From Actinomycetes bacterium (GTDB taxonomy: Bacteria; Actinomycetota; Acidimicrobiia; Acidimicrobiales; Palsa-688): DNA of 7,960 nucleotides. The notes beneath the pieces are model-generated. The model was not told where the DNA came from, searched no databases, and worked only from the letters and a program-made list of their open reading frames with translations. This document shows, piece after piece, positions 1 through 5,788 of the stretch (position 1 is its first letter; each line of letters opens with the position of its first letter). Made by a program: the position numbers and the translations under genes. The stretch is taken from positions 1 through 7,960 of the forward strand of contig JAKAXG010000178.1 in NCBI GenBank assembly GCA_021827225.1. The letters are read 5' to 3'.

Positions 1-66
1 AACCTGCCCCAGGCGTTCGTACACGCCGTAATGGTGGAGTCGGCGGCCCGGCTGGCCCGATCCTGA
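1..66 (+). CDS. C-terminal fragment of a probable GH15-type glucoamylase/trehalase
   Basis: Frame 1 is open from the window edge to the TGA at 64-66 and gives 21 residues beginning NLPQAFVHAVMVESAAR. An (N)xPQAFxHxxxxxxA pattern close to the stop is typical of the C-terminal end of glycoside hydrolase family 15 proteins (bacterial glucoamylases and GH15 trehalases), where the usual form is GNFPQAFSHxxLINAA. The catalytic part lies outside the window. The assignment therefore rests only on this short tail and its position right before a stop codon. If correct, the full protein would hydrolyse alpha-glucosidic bonds, possibly in trehalose. The next gene on the same strand starts 34 nt later, so the two could be co-transcribed. 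An unrelated protein with a chance resemblance cannot be ruled out. Confidence 0.5.
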   Translation, partial: NLPQAFVHAVMVESAARLARS

Positions 67-100
67 GCCCGGCCGTGTCCGGGCCCGATCCGGTGACGCC

Positions 101-886
101 GTGGCGGTGATCATCGGCACGTCCGGGTGGCAGTACCGGGACTGGCGGGGCCTGCTCTACCCCCCGTCCCTGCCCCAGCGCGCCTGGCTGGGCTTCTACT
201 GCGAGCGCTTCGACACCGTCGAGCTGAACAACTCCTTCTACCGCCTGCCGCCGGCCGAGACGTTCGGCCACTGGCGGGAGGCGACCCCGCCGGGATTCGT
301 CCTGGCGGTCAAGGCCAGCCGCTACCTCACCCACATCAAGCGGCTCAAGGACCCGGCCGAGCCGGTGCAGCGGCTGATGTCGAGAGCGGTCGAGCTCGGC
401 GACCGCCTGGGACCGGTGCTGCTGCAGCTGCCCCCGAACCTGGCCGCCGATGCCGACGCCCTCGACCAGACGCTGCGCCAGTTCCCGGCCGGCACCCGGG
501 TGGCGGTGGAGGTCCGCCACCCCAGCTGGTGCACCGACGAGATCCGGGGGTTGCTGGAGCGCAGGGGGGCGGCGTGGTGCATGGCCGATGGCGGGCCGGT
601 GCCCCTGCCCTACTGGCGGACCGCCGAGTGGTCCTACGTCCGCTTCCACCGGGGCGGGGGGTCGCCCCCGTCGTGCTACACCAGATCCCCGCTGGAGACC
701 TGGGCCCGCCGGCTGGCGACCATGTTCGACACCGCCGACGACGTCTACTGCTACTTCAACAACGACCCCAACGGCTGCGCCGTCCGCGACGCCCGCCGGT
801 TCGCCTCCGCGGTGGCCCGGGCCGGCCTGCAGCCCACCCGGGTCCCCGGCCCGAGGGAGACCCCGGTCCGCTCACCCGAGGCCTGA
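101..886 (+). CDS. DUF72 family protein (YecE-like)
   Basis: The 261-residue product has the hallmarks of the DUF72/YecE family along its whole length. These are IGTSGWQYRDW at residues 5-15, ELNNSFYRLP at 41-50, VKASRYLTH at 70-78, LGPVLLQLPPN at 103-113, VEVRHPSW at 136-143, YVRFHRG at 179-185 and CYFNNDPNGCAVRDARRF near the C-terminus. The family adopts a TIM-barrel-like fold with conserved polar residues in a central pocket. Its biochemical role is not established, so none is given. The length is normal for the family. The GTG at 101 is chosen because the conserved IGTSGW strand begins four residues later, as is usual. No clear Shine-Dalgarno sequence precedes it. It may be co-transcribed with the GH15-like gene upstream. 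It converges on the STAS gene with only 6 nt between the two stop codons. Confidence 0.9.
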   Translation: MAVIIGTSGWQYRDWRGLLYPPSLPQRAWLGFYCERFDTVELNNSFYRLPPAETFGHWREATPPGFVLAVKASRYLTHIKRLKDPAEPVQRLMSRAVELGDRLGPVLLQLPPNLAADADALDQTLRQFPAGTRVAVEVRHPSWCTDEIRGLLERRGAAWCMADGGPVPLPYWRTAEWSYVRFHRGGGSPPSCYTRSPLETWARRLATMFDTADDVYCYFNNDPNGCAVRDARRFASAVARAGLQPTRVPGPRETPVRSPEA

Positions 887-897
887 GGCCTCTCAGG
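878..897. terminator. Hairpin at the convergent gene junction (possible terminator)
   Basis: Two overlapping perfect inverted repeats sit across the convergent stop codons. GAGGCC (878-883) pairs with GGCCTC (887-892) around a TGA loop. CCTGAG (882-887) pairs with CTCAGG (892-897) around a GCCT loop. The two hairpins are mutually exclusive. Neither is followed by a T-run on either strand, so this is not a classic intrinsic terminator. GC-rich actinobacteria often lack T-runs at terminators, which keeps a bidirectional terminator possible. Chance is a real alternative in sequence of this composition. Confidence 0.3.
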
Positions 898-1282
898 AGG
901 CCAGCTCCACCTCCGCCCGGGCGATCATCGACTGGATGGCCTGGGCGGCGCCGTCCAGGCGGAACCGGCCGCCCCGCCCGGCGACGTAGTGGCCGAGCCC
1001 GACGATGAGACGGGCCCCCACCTGGTCCATGCCGTCCACGCCCTCCAGGTCGAGCACCACCTCGTCACAGGCCTGGGCGCCCAGCAGGTCGACGTGGGTG
1101 TCGAGCAGCCGGACGGTGTCGGCGCACAGCCGCCCCCGCAGGCGGAGGGTGCAGCTGTCCTGGGCCTGGTCGGTCCAGATCGCCAGCCCGGGACTGCCCG
1201 CCCCGGCCGGCAGCGACCGGCGCCACGTGAATCCCGGCTCTTGCGACATCGAACTGCCGGAACTCGGTCTGGTTACCGTCAT
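893..1282 (-). CDS. STAS-domain protein (anti-sigma factor antagonist-like)
   Basis: The 129-residue product has a disordered N-terminus of about 40 residues followed by a single STAS domain at about 44-122. Visible elements are the beta strand TLRLRGRL (45-52), the strand VVLDLEGVDGMD (75-86), the DQVGARLIVGL turn and helix, and a final RFRLDGAAQAIQSMI. STAS proteins of the SpoIIAA/RsbV type bind anti-sigma kinases and release stress sigma factors when their serine is dephosphorylated. Here the usual D-S-S/T-G phosphorylation site reads D86-Q87-V88-G89, so the phosphorylatable residue is absent. The protein may be constitutively active, may be a scaffold, or may have another partner. The ATG at 1282 is supported by GGAAGAGG at 1289-1296, 6 nt upstream. 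An internal ATG at codon 12 is less likely. A stress-type promoter motif lies upstream. No kinase or sigma gene is adjacent. Confidence 0.75.
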   Translation of the reverse strand: MTVTRPSSGSSMSQEPGFTWRRSLPAGAGSPGLAIWTDQAQDSCTLRLRGRLCADTVRLLDTHVDLLGAQACDEVVLDLEGVDGMDQVGARLIVGLGHYVAGRGGRFRLDGAAQAIQSMIARAEVELAS

Positions 1283-1288
1283 AGGAAA

Positions 1289-1296
1289 CCTCTTCC
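1289..1296 (-). promoter_or_regulatory. Ribosome binding site of the STAS gene
   Basis: On the minus strand GGAAGAGG lies 6 nt before the ATG at 1282. It is purine-rich and well spaced, and it decides for this start over the internal ATG at codon 12. Confidence 0.6.
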
Positions 1297-1314
1297 GTCA
1301 ACAGCCCCGCGGAT

Positions 1315-1340
1315 CTACCCGACGGATACTCAAGTCAAAC
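1315..1340 (-). promoter_or_regulatory. Putative SigB/SigF-type promoter of the STAS gene
   Basis: Read on the minus strand, GTTT (1337-1340) is followed after exactly 16 nt by GGGTAG (1315-1320). This lies close to the GTTT-N14-16-GGGTAT type recognised by the SigB/SigF general-stress sigma group in Gram-positive bacteria and actinobacteria. It ends 32 nt before the STAS start codon, leaving room for a short leader with the ribosome binding site. A STAS gene behind such a promoter would fit autoregulation within a stress circuit. A competing reading is a housekeeping promoter, TTGACT-N15-TAGATC, in the same stretch. Only the motif is seen, and no transcript data support it. Confidence 0.4.
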
Positions 1341-1393
1341 TGCGGCCTCTGCGGGTAGGGCTTACACCGTCGAAGAACCGATCGCACAGAGAT

Positions 1394-1398
1394 AGGAG
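1394..1398 (+). promoter_or_regulatory. Ribosome binding site of the small acidic protein gene
   Basis: AGGAG lies 9 nt before the GTG at 1408 and supports that start over the ATG seven codons further in. Confidence 0.55.
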
Positions 1399-1407
1399 TG
1401 GCCGGAC

Positions 1408-1602
1408 GTGTCAGACGCCGACAATCAGATGGGCGGAAGCGGTGGAGAGACGGGCCGCCAGCCGGGCGGGGAGCCCCGCTCGCCGGCATCGCAGGAGGCC
1501 CGGGACCGGGCCGAGGGCGAGGGCCGCCGGTCCGACGACGACGCCGTCAACGAGGAGTCCGAGGAGTCGTTCCCGGCCAGCGACCCGCCCGCCAACTACT
1601 GA
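1408..1602 (+). CDS. Small acidic, disordered protein with C-terminal EESFPASDPP motif
   Basis: The 64-residue product is rich in Gly, Glu, Asp, Arg and Pro, with no hydrophobic core, signal peptide or membrane segment, so it is probably unfolded over most of its length. Its last 16 residues contain the ordered-looking motif E49-ESEESFPASDPP-A62. From memory, short proteins of unknown function in several bacterial phyla end in a similar (E)ESFPASDPP(A/S)(W/Y/F) sequence. The motif therefore looks conserved rather than accidental, and its role is not known to me. The GTG start at 1408 has an AGGAG at 1394-1398. The gene is divergent from the STAS gene across a shared control region of 125 bp. 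This context suggests, but does not prove, a stress-related role. A strong inverted repeat follows the stop codon. Confidence 0.7.
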   Translation: MSDADNQMGGSGGETGRQPGGEPRSPASQEARDRAEGEGRRSDDDAVNEESEESFPASDPPANY

Positions 1603-1605
1603 GGC

Positions 1606-1655
1606 GGCGGCCACGCCGGTGTCGACCACCGCTTTGTCGACATAACGTGGCCGCC
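1606..1655. repeat. Nested inverted repeat between the small protein gene and the crotonase gene
   Basis: GGCGGCCAC (1606-1614) and GTGGCCGCC (1647-1655) form a perfect 9 bp stem around 32 nt. Inside it, two GTCGAC copies (1621-1626 and 1636-1641) can pair around a 9 nt loop. The outer stem ends one base before the ATG at 1657, and no Shine-Dalgarno sequence is visible before that start. It may terminate the small protein transcript, control translation of the crotonase gene, or serve as a repressor site through the TGTCGAC direct repeat (1620-1626 and 1635-1641). No T-run follows. Confidence 0.45.
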
Positions 1656-1656
1656 C

Positions 1657-2466
<810 letters not shown>

Positions 2467-2471
2467 GTCCG

Positions 2472-2499
2472 TTAGCTACCGAAATTTGGCGAATACTTT
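2472..2499 (+). promoter_or_regulatory. Possible promoter of the five-gene operon
   Basis: The 83 bp gap before the operon holds a local AT-rich patch (about 2480-2500), which stands out in this GC-rich window. TTAGCT (2472-2477) and TACTTT (2494-2499), 16 nt apart, could serve as -35 and -10 boxes. Both match the consensus only loosely. The patch directly follows the crotonase stop codon and is the only plausible promoter site before the NAGPA/UbiA/DprE genes. Confidence 0.3.
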
Positions 2500-2520
2500 A
2501 CGCGTACGCGCCGCCGGTCG

Positions 2521-2554
2521 GGCATGTGTATCTACGAGACTGGAGGCACATGCC
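2521..2554 (+). promoter_or_regulatory. Inverted repeat enclosing the ribosome binding site and start codon
   Basis: GGCATGTG (2521-2528) and CACATGCC (2547-2554) are perfect 8 bp inverted repeats separated by 18 nt. In the mRNA the stem would pair the ATG at 2550-2552. The loop would carry the GGAGG (2542-2546). This arrangement could tune translation of the first gene of the operon, or the site could bind a dimeric regulator. The GGAGG sits only 3 nt before the ATG, which is short. An in-frame GTG at 2526, in the 5' arm, is an alternative start. Confidence 0.4.
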
Positions 2555-3806
2555 GCGACACTCGCGTCCAGGCGGGCGCTCATGGAAAAGGATCCTTCTG
2601 GTCCCGACCGCCCTGGTGGGCGTCATCGCCCTGCTGGCGGTGGTCTCGCTGATCGGAGCGCTGCGCACCCCGGGCAACCAGAGCCTCTCGGCCAAGTGGG
2701 CGGACTGGCTGCGATCCCATCACGCCGCTCCCCTGGCCAGCGCCATGGAGCAGTTCTATTACTCGCACAACGCCCCGGCCAAGGGCGGCCGGCCCAAGGG
2801 TCTCAACGCCGTGCCCGGCGGGGGCCGTACCCCCGGATCCCGGCCCGCCGGCCAGAACGGGCTCACGTCCATCAGCCACCTGCCGGCCCCCAGCCCGGTG
2901 CCGCTGGTCGTCTCGCCCGCCCTCCCCGGGGAGGGCCAGTGGCAGCCGACCGGGGTGACCGTCGACGGCATCCCGGCCATGTACGAGGCCCAGTTCCGGG
3001 CCGATCAGATCTACACCAGCCAGATCACCAGCGCGGTGTGGATGGACCCCACCCTGTTGAAGCTGTCGCTCATCCCCGGCGCCCAGGAGCCGGGCGGCAC
3101 CTGGCCGCAGACGCCCTACATCAACTCCACCCAGCTGCCGAACGCGGTGGCGGCGTTCAACGGCGGGTTCCGGATGCAGGACGCCCACGGCGGCTTCTAC
3201 CTGGACGGCATCCAGCGGGTCCCGCTGCAGCCGGGCGCCGCCTCGATGGTCATCTACTCCAACGGCCGCATCAACATCGGCACCTGGGGCAGCGAGGTCA
3301 CCATGACCCCCCAGGTGGTCGCCGTCCTGCAGAACCTGGTGCCCCTGGTCGACCACGGCCAGGCCGCCCCTGACGCCACTTACAGTGACACCAGGATCTG
3401 GGGTGCCACCCTCGGTGCCAACACCGTGGTGGCCCGGTCCGGTATCGGCGTCACCGCCGACGGCGCCCTGGTGTACGTCGCCGGGCCGGCGTTGACGGCC
3501 AAGAGCCTGGCCGAGTCACTGCAGCGGGTGGGGGCGGTGCGGGCCATGTCGCTCGACATCAACCCGGAGTGGGTCACGTTCAACTTCTTCGAACACAGCC
3601 CCACCAACCCCTCGGCGGTGACCGGCGTGAAGCTCTACCCCCAGATGCAGCGGCCGGCGGACCGCTATCTGGGGCCCACCCGCGAGTCCCGGGATTTCTT
3701 CCTGGTGTCGCTGCCGCCCACCGGGGGCTCCGCGCCCTCGTCCGGGGCGGTCTCCCCCTCCGGTGCCGTCTCCCCGGCCGGCGCCGTCACTTCCCCTGGA
3801 GCCTGA
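2550..3806 (+). CDS. Membrane-anchored phosphodiester glycosidase (NAGPA-like) family protein
   Basis: The 418-residue product starts with a basic stretch (MPRHSRPGGRSWKR) and one hydrophobic segment at about 15-37. It is therefore probably an N-in membrane-anchored protein with the rest outside the cytoplasm. Residues 45-90 form a short WADWLRSHHAAP...FYYSHNAPAKGG region. The NAGPA-type domain covers about 125-392, with AAFNGGF (201-207), GGFYLDG (214-220), SMVIYSNGRINIGTWG (232-247), WGATLG (284-289) and MSLDINPEW (333-341). Known family members cleave GlcNAc-1-phosphodiesters or related sugar phosphodiesters. Here the usual LDGGGS motif reads LDINP, so activity is uncertain. The C-terminus carries a Ser/Gly/Ala/Val/Pro repeat. 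The ATG at 2550 is preferred for its GGAGG and signal anchor, and a longer in-frame extension to 2133 would overlap the crotonase gene. It is the first gene of the operon and is followed 7 nt later by a paralogue. Confidence 0.8.
   Translation: MPRHSRPGGRSWKRILLVPTALVGVIALLAVVSLIGALRTPGNQSLSAKWADWLRSHHAAPLASAMEQFYYSHNAPAKGGRPKGLNAVPGGGRTPGSRPAGQNGLTSISHLPAPSPVPLVVSPALPGEGQWQPTGVTVDGIPAMYEAQFRADQIYTSQITSAVWMDPTLLKLSLIPGAQEPGGTWPQTPYINSTQLPNAVAAFNGGFRMQDAHGGFYLDGIQRVPLQPGAASMVIYSNGRINIGTWGSEVTMTPQVVAVLQNLVPLVDHGQAAPDATYSDTRIWGATLGANTVVARSGIGVTADGALVYVAGPALTAKSLAESLQRVGAVRAMSLDINPEWVTFNFFEHSPTNPSAVTGVKLYPQMQRPADRYLGPTRESRDFFLVSLPPTGGSAPSSGAVSPSGAVSPAGAVTSPGA
3741..3794 (+). repeat. Three imperfect 18 bp tandem repeats at the 3' end of the first NAGPA-like gene
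   Basis: Units at 3741-3758, 3759-3776 and 3777-3794 encode SGAVSP, SGAVSP and AGAVTS. The first two units differ at only a few bases and the third has diverged further. The repeat lies beyond the folded domain and probably forms a flexible tail. It is a likely site of slippage-driven length change between strains. Confidence 0.6.
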
Positions 3807-3813
3807 TCCCCCC

Positions 3814-4821
3814 TTGCAACTGATCCGCCCCGCCGCGGTGGTCGTCGCCACCGGGCTGGCCCTTACCGCCTGTTCGGCTGGTGGCACCGCCGCCCGCTCG
3901 TCCGCCAGGTCGGTGACGGCCAAGCCCATAGCCGCCACCCAGCCCACCGCCACCGACCCCGCCACCACCCACCCGCCGGCCACCACCGCCGCCCCGGCGA
4001 CCACCCGGCCCACCACGCCGGCGACCGCCGCCCCGCCCACCACCGCGGTGCCCGGCGGGTGGAGGGTCGTGGCCAGCGGCCCCCAGGGCCCGGCGATCGA
4101 GCAGCGGACGGTGTACGTCCCCGGCGGCGACACCGTGGTCCTCCTGCGCTTCCTCGCCGGGCGCACCCTGTTCCGCCTGCACGTCGGCAGCACCGATCCG
4201 CCGGGCGCCACCGCATCCGTCCCCGCCTCCGCCGGCCCGGCCGTCACCGCCGCCGAGCGCCCCCTGCTCCTCGGCGCCTTCAACGGCGGGTTCAAGACCG
4301 ACACCTACTCCGGGGGGGTGGAAGCCGCCGGCGTCACCCTCGTCCCCCTGAGGGTGGGCGAGGCCAGCCTGGTCATCGACAGCAACGGGCAGGCCCGGGT
4401 GGCGGTCTGGGGATCGGGGACGCCCCGGCCCGGGGAGTCGGTGGCCAGCGTCCGCCAGAACCTCCCGCCGCTGATCAGCGGCGGTCAGCCCAGCAGCGCC
4501 GTCAACGTCATCTCCGCCTGGGGCGCCACCCTGCACGGTTACAGCCACGTGGCGAGAAGCGCGCTGGGAACCGACGCCGCGGGTAACCTCGTGTACGCGG
4601 CGAGCAGTTCTGCTGTGCCCGTTGACCTATCGACCGCTCTCCTCGACGCTGGATGTGTCACCGCGATGGAGCTGGACATCAACCCGTACTGGGTGCAGGC
4701 GGATGTGGCCGCCACCCCGGGCGCCCCGCTGACGGCCGTCGTTCCCGGCCAGAACCAGCCGGCGTCGCGGTACCTGTACGGGTGGACCCGCGACTTCGTC
4801 ACGGTGCTGGCCGCCCCCTGA
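3814..4821 (+). CDS. Lipoprotein of the phosphodiester glycosidase (NAGPA-like) family
   Basis: The 335-residue product (from the TTG at 3814) has a short lipoprotein signal peptide with lipobox L17-T-A-C20. A Thr/Pro/Ala-rich linker (about 25-80) follows, and then a NAGPA-type domain (about 82-333). Domain motifs are LLLGAFNGGFKTD (151-163), SLVIDSNGQARVAVWG (185-200), AWGATLHG (235-242), MELDINPYW (285-293) and YGWTRDFVTVL at the end. The same order of motifs occurs in the upstream gene, so the pair is probably an old tandem duplication. The LDINP replacement of LDGGGS is shared. The protein should be lipid-anchored outside the membrane, with the linker giving reach through the envelope. 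The TTG start is inferred because it gives a compact signal peptide. A GTG at 3763 would overlap the upstream gene by 44 nt and give an atypical 22-residue lead. GGAG at 3798-3801 is 12 nt before the TTG. Confidence 0.75.
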   Translation: MQLIRPAAVVVATGLALTACSAGGTAARSSARSVTAKPIAATQPTATDPATTHPPATTAAPATTRPTTPATAAPPTTAVPGGWRVVASGPQGPAIEQRTVYVPGGDTVVLLRFLAGRTLFRLHVGSTDPPGATASVPASAGPAVTAAERPLLLGAFNGGFKTDTYSGGVEAAGVTLVPLRVGEASLVIDSNGQARVAVWGSGTPRPGESVASVRQNLPPLISGGQPSSAVNVISAWGATLHGYSHVARSALGTDAAGNLVYAASSSAVPVDLSTALLDAGCVTAMELDINPYWVQADVAATPGAPLTAVVPGQNQPASRYLYGWTRDFVTVLAAP

Positions 4822-4831
4822 GGTCCCGACC

Positions 4832-5788
4832 GTGCGACCCACCGTGAAGCGGCCCCCCCGGGTCGGCGACGCCGCCCCCGCTGCGCCCCTGACCCCGCCG
4901 GCCCGCCGGGGGGGTGTGGCCGCCGGCGTGGTGCGCACCATGCGGGTGAAGCAGTGGACCAAGAACGTCCTGGTCTTCGCCGCCCCCGGCGCCGCCGGGG
5001 TGCTCACCGAGGGCAGCCCGCTGCTGCACACCCTGGCCGCGTTCGGCCTGTTCTGCGCGGTGTCAGCCGGCACCTACTTCCTCAACGACGGCCTGGACGC
5101 CCCCGCCGACCGCCAGCATCCGCTGAAGCGGAACCGGCCGGTCGCCGCCGGGGTCATCAGCGTGCCGGTGGCTCTGGCCGTGGCGGTGGTGCTGATGGCC
5201 GGCGGGGTCGCCGCAGGGACGCTGCTGCGGCCCCAGCTGGGGCTGGTGCTGGGCATCTACGTCGCCCTGCAGGTGGCCTACAGCAGCTACCTAAAGCACA
5301 TGCCCATCTACGACCTGACCTGCGTGGCCGGCGGCTTCCTGCTGCGGGCCATCGCCGGCGCGGTGGCCGTACCGGTGGCCGTGTCAGAGTGGTTCCTCAT
5401 CGTGACCACCTTCGGGAGCCTTCTGATGGTGACCGGCAAGCGGCTGGCCGAGCACGCCGAGCTGGGGGAGGGGAGAGGGGTCCACCGGGCCACCCTGGAC
5501 GCCTACTCCACCACCTACCTGCGCATCGTTGTGGCCCTCTCGGCCACCGGGGCGGTGGTCGGCTACAGCCTGTGGGCGTTCGGGCTGCGGGCGGCGGCCA
5601 TCCACCACCAGGACGGCATCTTTTTCCAACTCTCCATCATCCCGGTGCTGCTCGCCCTTCTGCACTACACCTTCCTCATAGACAGCGGGAAGGGGGCCCG
5701 GCCCGAGGAGCTGGTCCTGCACGACCGGCAGCTGCAGCTGCTCGGCGTGGTCTGGGCGGTACTGTTCGCCATCGGTGTCTACGGCTAG
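4832..5788 (+). CDS. ubiA: Decaprenyl-phosphate phosphoribosyltransferase (DPPR synthase), UbiA family
   Basis: The 318-residue membrane protein resembles Mycobacterium Rv3806c. That enzyme transfers 5-phosphoribose from PRPP to decaprenyl phosphate on the inner face of the membrane, the first committed step to the arabinose donor DPA. Family signatures are [15 protein letters not shown] (38-52), the first Asp-rich motif N85-D86-GL-D89-APA-D93, [12 protein letters not shown] (96-107), [20 protein letters not shown] (160-179) and [16 protein letters not shown] (193-208). The end has [17 protein letters not shown]. About eight or nine hydrophobic helices are visible. The first 30 residues are Pro/Ala/Arg-rich and cytoplasmic. 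The GTG at 4832 lies 10 nt after the previous stop, with GAGG at 4820-4823. An ATG at codon 37 would cut the first motif too close. The prenyl chain length used here is unknown. The gene overlaps dprE1 by 14 nt. Confidence 0.92.
   Translation: MRPTVKRPPRVGDAAPAAPLTPPARRGGVAAGVVRTMRVKQWTKNVLVFAAPGAAGVLTEGSPLLHTLAAFGLFCAVSAGTYFLNDGLDAPADRQHPLKRNRPVAAGVISVPVALAVAVVLMAGGVAAGTLLRPQLGLVLGIYVALQVAYSSYLKHMPIYDLTCVAGGFLLRAIAGAVAVPVAVSEWFLIVTTFGSLLMVTGKRLAEHAELGEGRGVHRATLDAYSTTYLRIVVALSATGAVVGYSLWAFGLRAAAIHHQDGIFFQLSIIPVLLALLHYTFLIDSGKGARPEELVLHDRQLQLLGVVWAVLFAIGVYG

Noticed and set aside
127..1008. Plus-strand open frame of 293 codons overlapping the DUF72 gene
   Set aside because: It is Pro/Arg/Gly-rich with no motif, while the DUF72 signatures are in the other frame over the same bases.
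989..1645. Plus-strand open frame across the STAS gene and the small protein gene
   Set aside because: It runs antisense to a supported STAS domain and out of frame with the small protein, and it shows no domain.
2501..2510. Perfect 10 bp palindrome CGCGTACGCG before the operon
   Set aside because: It is short and made of CpG steps that are common here. Without conservation data it cannot be told from chance, although it could be an operator half-site.
3930..4045. Repetitive ACC/GCC/CCC-rich stretch considered as a DNA repeat or CRISPR-like array
   Set aside because: It is in frame and encodes the Thr/Pro/Ala linker of the lipoprotein. There is no regular unit or spacer pattern.
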